Assembly: GCF_017591425.1 (NCBI RefSeq)
Contig: NW_024465751.1
Coordinates: 992,001-1,056,000 of the forward strand
Reading direction: 5' to 3'
Length of the DNA stretch: 64,000 nt
From: Ochotona curzoniae
Taxonomy: Eukaryota; Chordata; Mammalia; Lagomorpha; Ochotonidae
A program made the translations under genes and the position numbers. The notes under the pieces were generated by a model. That model worked only from the letters and a program-made list of their open reading frames with translations. It was not told the origin of the DNA and did not search any database. Every line of letters begins with the position of its first letter. The first letter of the stretch is position 1. Shown piece after piece: positions 45,028 through 55,682 of this stretch.

Positions 45028-45668
45028 TTTTTTTAAGTTTTATTTATTTATTTTTAATTGTTATTAACATTGTATTATGTGATACAGTTTTATAGGCACT
45101 GGGACTCCCCCCACCCCTCCCACACCCCTCTCCCCATAGTGGATTCCTCCATCTTGCTGCATAACCACCATTCAAGTTCAGTTGAGATTCTTTCATTGCA
45201 AGCATATACCTAGCATAAAGTCCAGCATTTTATTGTCCAGATAAGTTCAGTGGCCTCTTGGGGAGACCTTCTCTGGTCTGAAGGTAGAGCTAACAGAGTA
45301 AAGTTCCAGTCAGTTAAAAGCCCCAACAAAACATCAGCATCAATATGCAATGTTATGGAATTAATTGACATAGTATTGAGTAAACAATATGTTAAAAATA
45401 ATGCAAGTTCAATTCTTCAAAACACCTGGGTTGAGACAGTATCAATGACAGGTTCAAAAGGTAACAAACAACCAAACAAAAAATTACAGGTTAAATCAAG
45501 GCAAACATGTGGTATCTAACCTTTTGGGATTCGCTCATTTCCCTTAGCGTTATAGTTTCCAGTTGGGCCCATTTAGCCACAAAGAACTGCATTTTGTTTT
45601 TTTTTAATAGCTGAGTAGTATTCCATGGAGCAGTTTGATATTTCCCCTTTTTGTTTGATTCTCCTGTG

Positions 45669-45672
<4 letters not shown>
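45028..45672 (-). mobile_element. L1 LINE 3' end, antisense, 5'-truncated
   Basis: The T-rich run at 45028-45058 is the antisense poly(A) tail. Next come 'gatacagttttataggcact', a C-rich block, and, further on, 'ttttgggattcgctcatttc', 'cacaaagaactgcattttgt', 'aatagctgagtagtattcca', the well-known antisense text of L1 ORF2-end/3' UTR. The element ends at about 45672 in a (CT)n/(GT)n repeat. It is 5'-truncated like most L1 copies and encodes nothing intact. Confidence 0.8.
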
Positions 45673-45673
<1 letters not shown>

Positions 45674-45718
<45 letters not shown>

Positions 45719-45728
45719 TGTGTGTGTA
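45674..45728. repeat. (CT)n(GT)n compound microsatellite
   Basis: About 42 bp of CT followed by GT units, directly at the truncated end of the L1. Confidence 0.95.
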
Positions 45729-46347
45729 TTGCTACCAATAGAAATTAGGCTCCATCAGAGTAAGCATGTTAAACATCTGCTGCAGTCCTAAGCATGGACA
45801 ACAGAGTCTGGTCAATCTTAGAATGTCCGTATGTAGTTACTGAGTTGAATAATGAACAAATAAAACATTGAAAACACACAAGCTCAATGTCACGCAAGGG
45901 CTATTTCTAACATTGGTCTAATATGACTGGGTCTTACTAGTACCCGTAAAGGAAAATGAGGGCTTTGGGATCTGTTGCAGGATGTGCCTTATCCTGAAGG
46001 TAGCCATGCCAACCTGAATGTGGCAGCCTCCAGGAGAGTCGTGGCCTTCCCTGCTTTGGAGCCCATGTTGGGCACACATTGTTCTTCACACGTGGCTGCA
46101 GCTCTTGGCTTCAGTTCTTTTGTCTGGGGTGCATTTACAGGGAATATGGGATGTTCTCTGCTGTTCATGTTGCTGCTCTCAGCGCCACCACCATAGTGCC
46201 AAGTGTACAGATACCTGCTGCTTTCCCCTGCACACTCAGATGTCTAGAAGGTGGGCATTATGTGTCCTTGCAGGATGTATGTACGTAGCCTGATAGGTTT
46301 CTCATCTTTTCAATGCCAAGGTTGGTGCCTGCTACCTATTAAAATGA
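45729..46347. other. Unassigned DNA
   Basis: No gene or repeat is recognised. Three overlapping plus frames (45975-46293) have no recognised motif. Confidence 0.45.
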
Positions 46348-46925
46348 TCTGATGGGGCAGGCTTTTGGTCTGTCGGTTAAGATGATTGTTAAGATGCCTG
46401 TGTCTGGGGTAGGTGTTGTACTGTACTAGGTTAAGCCCATGCTTGGGTACTTATATGACCCATCAGAGTGACTGGGTTTGGGATACACCCCAGCAGCCCA
46501 GCTTCCGGCTGGTATGTACCCTAAGAGGCAGCAGATGAATACTGAAATATTTGTGGTGTCCTTGCCACTGATGTGGCAGGCCCAACCCTGTTGCTGATAT
46601 TTCTGGAGTGAATCAGTAGATACAACTCGATCACTCTGTACCTCAGTCTTCCTGATACAAACACACACACATGTGCCTATAGACTTAAACACCAGAGTAA
46701 TGGGTTCAGTGCCTGCTCCAACCCCTGATTCAGCTTCCTTCTCATGCAGACCTTTGTCAGCAGCGGTGATATCTGAAGCAACTGGCTTGTGCCACTCACA
46801 TGGAAGCATAGGTTGAGTTCCCAGCTCCTTGCTTCAGTTCAGCCATCACAGACCAACGTTATGTTTGGGAGATCTTTCCGTATCTCTGCATTTGTTTCTC
46901 AGCCTCTAATATAAATAAAGGATTC
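46348..46925 (+). mobile_element. Nested old C-SINEs, plus strand
   Basis: The outer element begins 'ggggcaggcttttggtctgt...cggttaagatgattgttaag' and resumes at about 46695 with 'gggttcagtgcctgctccaa', 'cccctgattcagcttccttc', 'tcacatggaagcataggttg' and the tail 'taatataaataaaggattca'. A second SINE (about 46412-46680) sits inside it and starts 'ggggtaggtgttgtactgta', then 'ctaggttaagcccatgcttg'. Boundaries are approximate. Confidence 0.6.
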
Positions 46926-47828
46926 AAAAATTAACAATAAAGATAAAATGAGCGTGTACCTAGTAGAGCTGCTAGGACCTGTCTCAAATAAGCATTTCTT
47001 CCTGTGGTGTCCTGAGACAAACGGATAAATAAAAATTGTGAAAAGAACAGAGTCTTCGTTCTCTAAAACATTTGACTTGTATAAGTGTATGCAGTTTGTG
47101 CTAGGGTTCCAGAAGACTCATGGGGAAGGAGCAGCATGCCTGCAAGAGGTGGGGAGGGTTACCAAACTGTGCTTGCCCTCCTGTCTGACTTTCTTGGGAA
47201 CCATCCCACACATAGCCCTCTTGGCACTCTGAGCAGCAACTCGCATCTACCAGATGGCTGGGGGATTGCTTGTAAGGCCGTCTGCAGATGATTCTTGAAA
47301 ACAAGAAAGTTCTCATTAAAAGTGAATGAAAGCATGAATTTTGAACATGTCTGTTTAAAACTCTTAAGAATTTTTAAGGAACCTTGGGCTTATGTGAAAT
47401 GAGGCATACTCAAGCCCTTGAAAGCTCGGAAAGCCTGTCTGATCAGCAAATGACATACTGATGAAATCTGCTACTCTGTGTGAGTCTGGGAGGTGTTGGT
47501 GAACAGGAACCTGCAACATTCTGGCAGGCCATTGGTGTGCCTTTGTGGGCAGTGGTTGGGGTGCAATGGGAGTTTCTGGCATTTTAAATATTCGTCAATC
47601 CCTTCTTTTATTTAACCAAAAAGGGAGCACCATTTTCTGCTGTTGCCTGGGATGCGCTATGCATGCCTTACCATGGCATACCTCATTGGCAGACACATCC
47701 TGTATTCCGGAGGCTATAAGAAAGATGCAGAAACTGATACAGAGGATCATACTTCACCAAACTTGAAATTCATGAGTAGGAGAGAATGGTGCATTGGGTT
47801 TGTGGGGACAGTGTTGTAGCGCTCAGAT

Positions 47829-47831
<3 letters not shown>
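46926..47831. other. Unassigned DNA
   Basis: I see no supported gene or repeat. Confidence 0.45.

Positions 47832-47875
<44 letters not shown>
47832..47875. repeat. (GT)n microsatellite
   Basis: About 44 bp of uninterrupted GT, long enough to be polymorphic. Confidence 0.97.
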
Positions 47876-47876
<1 letters not shown>

Positions 47877-48849
47877 TGGACATGCCAGTAAAATCCCTAA
47901 CAGGCTGGCTACTCACCTTATACTCCTCAGGTACCCCCGGGTCACTTACAGTCCTCTCCATGCCTGAGCATTTCAAGTCCCTCTTTCTGCTGGAAGATGC
48001 TCTGTCCATGTGCAGGATAGGCCAGAAGAACTGGGAGGAAAGGCCCCATGAACTTTCATCAGTCAATATGGGAGGGGAGCTGGTAGGTGAGGACCTTGGC
48101 CCCCTGCCCTGCTCAGCAGTTCTGTACTGACCTTCAGAGAGTCCCCTCTGATGCTGAACCCGCTGGCCTTTGCAGTGACTCACTCAGGAACAATGGCTTT
48201 GTTCCCATCATCGCTTTCCTCTCTGACTCCCACAGCAGGCTTCCTAGTATCATCTCATGAGTTAGGCACCTCAACCAAGTTCCCACACTAGGGTCTGCTT
48301 ATGTGAGAGTGGGAACTCCAGACAGTGTCTCAGAACACCAAGGAAGCAAACATGAGACCCTGGCAGAGGATAGTAGGCCACTGTCATAGTGCAAGGTGCA
48401 GGATGAAGTGCCCCTACTCTGGATCTCACAGGGAGCGGCTGAACCTCTTACCTAGCAATGCTGGCTTCTGACAATGCACTTTCAAATTGAGGCATTTCAT
48501 CACTGTTGCCATACTTTGTTAGAACAAAGTCATTAGGTTCAGCTCCCACCAATCAGGTGGGTAGTTACACAAGGGCTGTGAATACCAGTGGTAGGAATTG
48601 TGGGGCTGACCCTAAAACATTATAGCCTTTATCTCAGCTTTTCTATGAACTCTTTGAGGTGTCTTTGTATCAGAATATCACACTGCATTTGTGCACGTGG
48701 TGGTTTCACTGAATATTTTAGTAATTGAAGGAGTCCTGGAGTGTTGTGGACACTAGTTCCTCATTGACCAGCCATGCAGTCCAGACCTCAGCTGGGGCAG
48801 GAGAGCCCAGTGGTTACAAGCAGTAGAGAATAAGGCATCAGAAATAATT
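47876..48849. other. Unassigned DNA
   Basis: No gene is recognised. The 137-codon minus frame (47770-48183) and the overlapping plus frame read through the GT repeat and are artefacts. Confidence 0.45.
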
Positions 48850-48955
48850 TAACAGTACTGTCTTAGTGACTTTCGGTTTAAACTGTCTAGACCTCTGTAC
48901 ATTTATATTTTAAAAGAGGGATAGCGATTTTGCCTAGCTTACGTGTGATGTAGTC
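48850..48955 (+). mobile_element. MIR fragment, plus strand
   Basis: 'gtcttagtgactttcggttt', 'aaactgtctagacctctgta', 'aaaagagggatagcgatttt', 'gcctagcttacgtgtgatgt' follow the MIR 3' section. Confidence 0.55.
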
Positions 48956-49385
48956 CAAATGTGTCCCCACCCCACTACCGGAAAATTCAAATGTTGAAGA
49001 TTCATTACTCATGAGATGGCAAGAGGTGTGTGTGTGTGTTGGGGGGGGGACGGTGCATTAGAAAGTGCATGGAGGCAGAGCCCTCGTGGATGAGGTTAGA
49101 GTTTTTAGGAAAGGCCTTGGGGAGGTGAGCTTGCTTAGTCCTTCCGTCTCTTCTGCTACATGCTAGCACAGCATTCAGCACTTATCCTCCTGTCTTCCAG
49201 CACGTGGGGATGCAGTCAGATGTGGCACCTTAAGCAGAGAGCACTCCTCACCAGATGCTGGGCCTGCTGGTGCCTTGACCTTGGCCTTCCCAGTTTCAGG
49301 ATGGAGAGCATCAGTTTTCTGTTAGTAAATGATCCAGCCTCAGGCATTTGTTACAGCATCACAGGCAGACTGAGGTTAAGGGGAG
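48956..49385 (+). mobile_element. MaLR-type (MLT/MST) LTR, plus strand
   Basis: The order is complete: 'agtccaaatgtgtccccacc', 'ttcaaatgttgaagattcat', 'ggcagagccctcgtggatga', 'gccttggggaggtgagcttg', 'ggcctgctggtgccttgacc', 'ttggccttcccagtttcagg' and the end 'catttgttacagcatcacag...gcagactgaggtta'. It is a solo or truncated LTR with no internal genes. A G-rich patch with a GT run (49025-49050) lies within it. Confidence 0.8.
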
Positions 49386-49674
49386 TATGAAGTTTTGTGG
49401 GATACCTAATCAAGGACAAGAGCTCAGTGATGCTATCAACTATTTTTGTTATGCACGTTAACTTCTCAGCAATCTGTGTTGTTATTCTCCCTCCCCCTCC
49501 CACCTGCTCCCTGGGCCTTGGGCCCTGATGACTTAGGGAACATTTCTCCAGCACGTTAGGCACTTTGGTATAGTTGCCCAAGCACGTCCCACAAATCACA
49601 CTGTCTGCTCTGTTTCCTGCGGTGTTTTCCAGCAGTCAGCTAAAGCATCACAAAACCATCTATGCCCTTAGAAT

Positions 49675-49810
49675 TAACAGGTGCCCTGCTCCCTCCCAGT
49701 ATACCAACTGGTCCCCAGCAGTTTCTGTGTGTCTGCTTTGCGTGTTTTCTGTTTGGGTTCCACACAATTACCAGAGTGCCTGGCACCTACTAGATGCTCA
49801 GTTTTGTAAT
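49675..49810 (+). mobile_element. L2 3'-end fragment, plus strand
   Basis: 'agagtgcctggcacctacta' followed by 'gatgctcagttttgtaat' is the plus-strand L2 3' signature. The upstream 'gtgtctgctttgcgtgtttt' fits. Confidence 0.7.
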
Positions 49811-49834
49811 TCAGGAAAAACTTGTCTGAAAATA

Positions 49835-49935
49835 AGGCAGTTAATATAATTGAAATTGAAGTTCAGAGATTTGCTTCAGGCCATGTGGTTAGTACATATC
49901 AGTGCTGCTAGTATCTAACCCAGAGTGCCTCTTTG
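49835..49935 (-). mobile_element. MIR fragment, antisense
   Basis: 'gaaattgaagttcagagatt', 'tgcttcaggccatgtggtta', 'gtatctaacccagagtgcct' match the antisense MIR core. Confidence 0.65.
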
Positions 49936-50874
49936 GGTTTGAAGCACCAGGGCACAATGGAAGTACCTTCTCTAAATATCTTTTATGAGAATGAGAAATT
50001 ATGCAAAATAAGAGAACTTGCAGAAAATTCAAAGCCTGCTACACAATTGGTCAATGAGTTGTTTGGTTGTTTGAACTAGCAAGTGGGTGACCTTGTGCCT
50101 AGGAACCTGCCTTCTGCGCAGTTCTGGGAAATTCTGGGAAGTTCTAGTGAAGTTTGTTGGATGGGCTATATATAACTCATGAAAGTAATCAGTATTTTAT
50201 CTGAATGGCCTGATTTTTTTTTCTTGCTCCTCTGTTGAATGGTAGTCTGGGGTAAATATGTAGGCAGAAGAGAAGATGGTCAGCTAAGTGGCTTGCTAGA
50301 TGGCCCAGAGACAGAGAAGCAGAAATTCATGGGAGAGTGAAAAAACACAATCTTCAATGAGCACAGTAGTGACTTCATGAATGCTTAAGTTAATAAAAGT
50401 AATTTCATAGTTTTAAGAGCCTGGTACATTTTTTGCTGTTATATATCAATTTCTTGACATTTTTCTTGATTCTGTCACACATTGCATTGTGCTTCCTCAG
50501 GGGAACTTCATATAAACAGACAAATGAAGCAGACATCTCATCATTGCTACTACACCAGATTGCCTTTCTTTCTTATTACGACCCTTTATCCCCAAATTGG
50601 TATATATCTGTCACTTTTGAATTCTTCCAGTTCCAATGCTAGTACAGTCTTATACTAACAACCATTTAGATTTGAGGTCATTGAGGATGAAGAGAGAGAG
50701 GGAGCGAGCTGTGGTCATATGAGGAGCATAGCCAGTGCATCAATTTATTGTGTCAGGACTTCATGTACTTAACCACTCCCCCGTGTCCTCTTCTTGAATG
50801 AGAAATGATGCAGAGGCCGGGGAAAGCCACAGATGCAAATCCTATTCTCAGTAATGAACACAGACTTTATAATC
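49936..50874. other. Unassigned DNA
   Basis: No gene is recognised. It holds the STAT-type motif pair listed separately. Confidence 0.45.
50122..50140. promoter_or_regulatory. Tandem STAT (GAS) motif pair
   Basis: TTCTGGGAA occurs at 50122-50130 and again at 50132-50140, both fitting TTCNNNGAA and spaced exactly 10 bp, about one helical turn. A further TTC half-site begins at 50142. HSF units (alternating TTC and GAA) overlap the same bases, so the protein is undetermined. Confidence 0.35.
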
Positions 50875-51015
50875 ACTACCGTTTCTTGATTTACAGCATG
50901 AGCCGTGTCCCTCCCACATGTCAGAGTATTTGTTCCTCGTACCTCGTTACACTTACACTGGCGTCACTGGCATTTCTGCAAGTGAGAAGACTGAGGTTCA
51001 TCCATGTCAAATGAC
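50875..51015 (-). mobile_element. MIR fragment, antisense
   Basis: 'tttgttcctcgtacctcgtt', 'acacttacactggcgtcact', 'gcaagtgagaagactgaggt' and 'tcatccatgtcaaatgac' match the antisense MIR block before and after 'gatgaggaaactgagg'. Confidence 0.55.
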
Positions 51016-52284
51016 TATTGAAGGTTATGCCCTTGATACGAACAGGCTTCCAAAAGCCCATGGAAATGAAGTTCCAAAATCATGTACATGTTGCACGAAT
51101 GCTTTAAATCTCCCTTGTACATGATCAGGTATTGACAAGATCATTGTGGCCCAGAGTCATAGTTCTTGTCCAAGAATCTGCACCAACATGCCCAGCATTA
51201 GGAAGTCCCCCTATCCACCGACATCATTCAGTATTGTACAGCTGATCACCTGTCATGTGCCGGGCAGCATGGCCCCTTTTATCTGGACCTAGGAATTTTA
51301 TATATTTCCATGGGGAAACAGGTTGCTGGAAGCTTTGTATAGCAAGCTACTGCCTCCTGTCTTACCACAGACAAAAGAATTTTGCAAAGGAAAATTTGGA
51401 CATTTTTGAGTATTGGCCAACTGAGGGCAAGAGTACTCAGCTTGCACTATCTGGAGTTTTAAAGAAAGGTTTGCTAATTTCTGCTGTGTATATTCAAATT
51501 GTGTCAACCAATTTAGAGAACACTGAATCTTCATAGAAGCATAGGCACACACACACGCAAAATATCTTTTGAGATGAGCCGTGGCCTTGATTCTCGTCTG
51601 GTTGTAAGTGAAGACCTCGTGTTTTGCTCAGCATAGACACTGGAGTCAGCGTGGTTCATTGCTGAAGTGAGAGAACTTCAACACAAGCATTGTGAGTTTA
51701 CGACCTGGGCTCCTTGGGCAGGTCAGCTGCCTCCCAGGCTCCTGGGCTTGTCAACCAGAAATGTGGGCAATGATGGCAGAATTTCAGGGATCTATGAAAG
51801 GGCATGGGACAGTGCTGGGGACATTGAGGGGGTCTGAAACATAATAATGGCACTCAGTGTGACTTTCCTCCCCACCTCGGATTGAGTAAAAATTTTAAGA
51901 TGTTGCCTGAAACCATTCATTCTTTATAGAAAGTTAGTGTGAAGGGTGAAATATCTGATTCCAGATAGGGGAGAAAAGATGAAGAAGAATCCGACAAGTG
52001 AAGGTGAAGAGGTGTTTTCCTTGAAGTAGCGACACCTTGGGCAGGTTCAGGTAAGCAATGGAGTCCGCTGTGAGCTCAGCTGCCTGGGATAGGTGAGATG
52101 GGGGAGGGGGCTCTGCTCACATCGGAGCATAGACAAGTAGGAAAGGCAGTTTGTATTTAAGTCAACCTCTGCTTTTGAAGCTCCTGTGACCTTGCCGAAA
52201 GTTTTGTTTTTGTGAGCTGGGGTAGTAAGCAGTGAAGTCACAATGGGACTCTTACCTAAGCAATCTTGTGTGTACTTATTCACT
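51016..52284. other. Unassigned DNA, possible MIR
   Basis: About 51690-51800 ('gagtttacgacctgggctcc', 'ttgggcaggtcagctgcctc') resembles a decayed plus-strand MIR. Otherwise nothing is recognised. Confidence 0.35.
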
Positions 52285-52350
52285 TTTTAATATATTTAGT
52301 GAGGCTTTCTGTGTGTCAGGTACTGTGCTAGACACCAGAAAAAACATCAG
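52285..52350 (-). mobile_element. L2 3'-end fragment, antisense
   Basis: 'tttagtgaggctttctgtgt' then 'gtcaggtactgtgctagaca' matches the antisense L2 block. Confidence 0.6.
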
Positions 52351-52833
52351 TGCACAAAAAATTTACCCCACATCTAAGGAGAGGAGCCACGCATGTGAAA
52401 GTCACATGTCAGGAGTGCCCTAAAGGAGAGAGCCGGGTTGTTGAATGCCAGACTGCAAATCCAGATATTGCTTTCGAATCCAAGGGAGACCGGGTCATTT
52501 TTTGGGCAGAAAACATGGGAGTCAGATGAGAAGTGGTGAGCGCATCCCCTGCTGACTAAAGGACAAAGGCAATGTCAAAGAGGAGCCACCGCCCAGGGGA
52601 AATGTGTGTATGAATGGAGGAAACAGTGCATTTATTCTCCTGATTGAAAAAGGGCATTTTCTCGGTTGTAAAGGCTTCATTTCCTCGGCCTGATATGTAT
52701 CATTCTGTCCCACGTACATAATAGGGTGTGCTACATCATACATCACAAAACGTATTAATTGAAAAGGTTAATTTTGAAAAGGACTAATTTCTTCCTTCCT
52801 AGCAACACAGACCTAATTAAATCTTTCCAGAAG
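52351..52833. other. Unassigned DNA
   Basis: No gene or repeat is recognised. The A/T-rich 'cctaattaaatc' lies directly before the conserved element. Confidence 0.5.
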
Positions 52834-53060
52834 CAGATGGACAATTCCATTCTCCAAATCGAGATATTTATGTAAATATCATTGCACTAATTGATACTCA
52901 GCTAAATCAAAGCAAGGTAAACAATGTTTGCTCACGGTGTCAACAGTCGTCGAGTTTGATTTATGGCATTAATGACTTCCTGGAATGAGCTGTTATCCAG
53001 AGTGAAGGAGATGCTGGGATCTAATTTATTTTCTTGCTTATGAGAGTCACATTGGAAATG
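52834..53060 (+). other. Ancient conserved-looking non-coding element, copy A
   Basis: This stretch aligns collinearly with 60192-60400. Shared blocks are CAGATGGACAAT (52834-52845), TATTTATGTAAATAT (52865-52879), GATACTCAGCT (52893-52903), GGTGTCAACAG (52936-52946), GCATTAATGACTTC (52966-52979) and GGATCTAATTTATTTTCTTG (53018-53037). Spacing from the first block is 0, 31, 59, 102, 132 and 184 bases, against 0, 30, 58, 101, 130 and 179 in copy B. No frame is shared, so it is non-coding. It contains TAAT/ATTA homeodomain-type cores. It may belong to a slowly evolving dispersed family such as MER121; that name is a guess. Confidence 0.75.
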
Positions 53061-53739
53061 AATCCTGCTTACAGGAAGTAAACAAAGTAGAAGGCAGGAA
53101 CATCACATGAGAGCCTCTCCCCAGGAACTGTGAATTGAATAACTCATCCTCAAGAAGGATTAAACTCTGGGAACTGTGTCATTAAATAGTGACATCTGTG
53201 AGCTTTGGGGGCAGCTCAGGACTGAGCACTTGGGGATGTCAACCCAATGCTTGGCTTCCCCAGCACTTACTGTGGTTTGGGAGGTGCACAACTTCTCCGC
53301 TCTTGCTTGTTTCCTAGGAATGCAATATTAGCGTATGGTTTTCTCATGCGAAGGGCTGTGGGTTGGGAGCTAAGACAACACAAAGGGAGTGCACTGTGAA
53401 ACAGAAAGGCCTGGAAAAGTGGCAACCATCTCAGTTACAACCTGCACGCAGGAGGGTCTCTCTCCCTCCCTCCTCCGGCCTCCTGGGCTGCTTTCAGGTC
53501 CTTGGGCTGTCTGTCTCCTCCTCAGGCTTCCTGGAATTGTGCTCCTGTTCTTTCCACGATGGGCTCCGTTGCTAAGCTTCAGGAGTCACTTAAAGGTCGC
53601 CTTTCGGGAAGATGTCACCTTCTAAGAAGGTGTCCCACTTTTTTCTTCCTAACCACGGCTTGATTTCTTTTCTTGCCACTTGACATCATTTATTTGGGAT
53701 GACTCATGTCTTTGTTTTCTTGTTTAGTGTTGGCCTCTC
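53061..53739. other. Unassigned DNA
   Basis: No gene is recognised. About 53570-53640 ('agcttcaggagtcacttaaa', 'gaagatgtcaccttctaaga') has an L2-like flavour. Confidence 0.4.
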
Positions 53740-53895
53740 TGACTCTTCACATGGTCCACAAATTCATGAGGCCAGTGTTGTGTCTGCTTTATTCACTTTA
53801 TTCACACATGTGTTCCTAATTCTCATCATAGTATCTGGCACTGTTGATGGTCTGGGAGCGTTTGTTCACTAAATGAATGCATGAAGAATATTATT
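53740..53895 (+). mobile_element. L2 3'-end fragment, plus strand
   Basis: 'gtgttgtgtctgctttattc', 'catagtatctggcactgttg', 'tgttcactaaatgaatgcat' follow the L2 3' terminus, including the GAATG-like end. Confidence 0.65.
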
Positions 53896-55169
53896 CTATA
53901 TTATCAAAAGATAACAATAAGTGAAAGTTATTCAGTCACGGCTATAGCTGAAGTGTTTTGTTCATTCTATGGGTCATCTTCAAGAGTGATTAGGCTGTGA
54001 CAAGGAAGGATTGTGCTGGCCAGTACCACTGGTACTGCTGTCTCTCTCCTCCAACCACACTTGCTGTCAAGCCTTCAAGTACCTAGAATGTTCCATGGGG
54101 CTTTGTCAGCACAGTGCTGAGAGTGGGCACTGCCCCCTGTACTCCCTGTCTCTAAGTTGCCCCCGTTTAGCCCCTGATGCTGAATGTGCTGTTGCCCCTG
54201 GCGACATAGGGTTGGTGTTCAACTTTTTAAAAAGTTTTGTGTTTTAAGTTTCCTGGGAACCTGAACTTCCCGCACTGTTCTGAACCTATCTTTTGTTCGT
54301 GCTAAAACAAAGCCAGCTTCTTTGTATTCCCTTCACTGGATGCTCTAGAGGTCAAAGCAAGGCCTTTCTGATGCCCCTATTGGGTTTCTTGGCTGTCCTC
54401 TCTCTAACCAGAGAATGAGAACCTCGGGTTTGAGAGAAGAGTTGGGATTTCCCACATCCAGGAAGCAGATCGAGGGTCAGCTGCCTCAGCCCCGCTCTCA
54501 CTGGTCATCCCAGTGTTGTTTCCTGGGCGAGGTCTGGGGTCTTCCCCTCACAGGTATTTTTATTCAGAAGATGTCTTCTCCATAAGTAAAATCCCACGTG
54601 GCTCAAGATTGTCAGCGAGGGCACTAAGGAGGGACACGGGTTATACTGCACTGGGTTGCAGCTATCTGATGTGGCTATTTGGAATGAAAGACAGTGATCA
54701 GTCATGAAATTTGAAGAAATAGTAGAAGATGTAGCAGCTGCTGAGGTCATCATTGAGAAAGCACACCACGGCCTCAGAAAGGACCCAAGGCCCTTCCCCA
54801 GCAGAGGTTCTCCTGTGCACCAAGTACCAGGCCGCTTTGCACTTCGTCAACATGGTTGTCTGTGTGATGAAGGCCTTCAACCCTTCTCCTTCTCTGACCA
54901 ACATCACCTGTTCTTTGTAAGCCCAGATTCAACACTATCCCTTCCTTGAAGGTTTCCTAGGGGAATCATCAGACTATACATGGTGCTGTTGCGTTGTTCT
55001 ATTACTTCTTGATATACACTCCTGCCCCCTCCCCACACACACCAAGCTTCTCAAGGAGAATTGTGGCAGTAGCAAGAGCAAAAAATCGTTATCAAAAAAT
55101 CACTTCTTGTTTTGAGTTTAGCATCCTTGATATGCTCAGTGTGTTCCTTAGTGATGTACATGATTTGAT
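53896..55169. other. Unassigned DNA
   Basis: No supported gene is visible. Frames of 60-82 codons at 54011-54949 overlap on both strands without motifs. Confidence 0.45.
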
Positions 55170-55310
55170 TTAATTTTTCCAGCAACACTCACTCTTATTA
55201 ATCCCATTTTGGAACAGAGAAAAAAATGAATCTTGAGAAGATTACATCATTCATGGAAATTCACACAGTAGAGCATCATCTTGGCTTTATTTGGATCTCT
55301 TTATTTCAGC
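55170..55310 (-). mobile_element. MIR fragment, antisense
   Basis: 'tttttccagcaacactcact', 'cttattaatcccattttgga', 'acagagaaaaaaatgaatct', 'aaattcacacagtagagcat' follow the antisense MIR order. Confidence 0.65.
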
Positions 55311-55331
55311 ATTGGCTCCTACATTCCAGAC

Positions 55332-55535
55332 CAGGGTGAGGAATGGCCAGCCCACGGCTGTGCAAGGGCTGTGAAATTATTTGGTCTGGCACTGCCAAAG
55401 CAATCACAGACAGGGTCCAAAATTCAATAAATCTATAGCAGGCTAATTTTTAAATTGTTAATTTTGTATGGCCCATGAACAATGTTATAAATGTCCAAAT
55501 GGTCCCTGGCAGAAAAATATTTCTCACCTCTACTG
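55332..55535 (+). mobile_element. hAT-type DNA transposon remnant with terminal inverted repeats
   Basis: The left end CAGGGTGAGGAAT (55332-55344) and the right end 'ttctcacctctactg' (55521-55535) are imperfect inverted repeats. The interior 'tggcccatgaacaatgttat...aaatgtccaaatggtccc' matches a familiar hAT MITE 3' region. The element is about 204 bp and non-coding; the subfamily is not resolved. Confidence 0.6.
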
Positions 55536-55628
55536 CAGACCAACATTGGAAAAAAAGGCCATGGATAGAAACAGCTCATGGATGAAGGTGGCTGTAGACA
55601 AGCACTTCTCTTGCTTGGGCTTCCAGGG

Positions 55629-55682
55629 ATTGCCAAGGCTAGCTCCTCTCCACGCATTGCCAAGGCTAGCTCCTCTCCACGC
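55629..55682. repeat. Perfect 27-bp tandem duplication
   Basis: A 27-bp unit starting ATTGCCAAGGCTAGC (55629-55655) is repeated exactly at 55656-55682. The lack of any mismatch suggests it is recent. Its length is a multiple of three, so a plus frame (55468-55944) and a minus frame run through it; this alone is not evidence of coding. Confidence 0.95.

Noticed and set aside
45250..45519. 89-codon plus frame
   Set aside because: Lies in the antisense of an L1 3' region.
47770..48183. Opposed 114- and 137-codon frames
   Set aside because: Both traverse the GT/CA repeat and have no domain.
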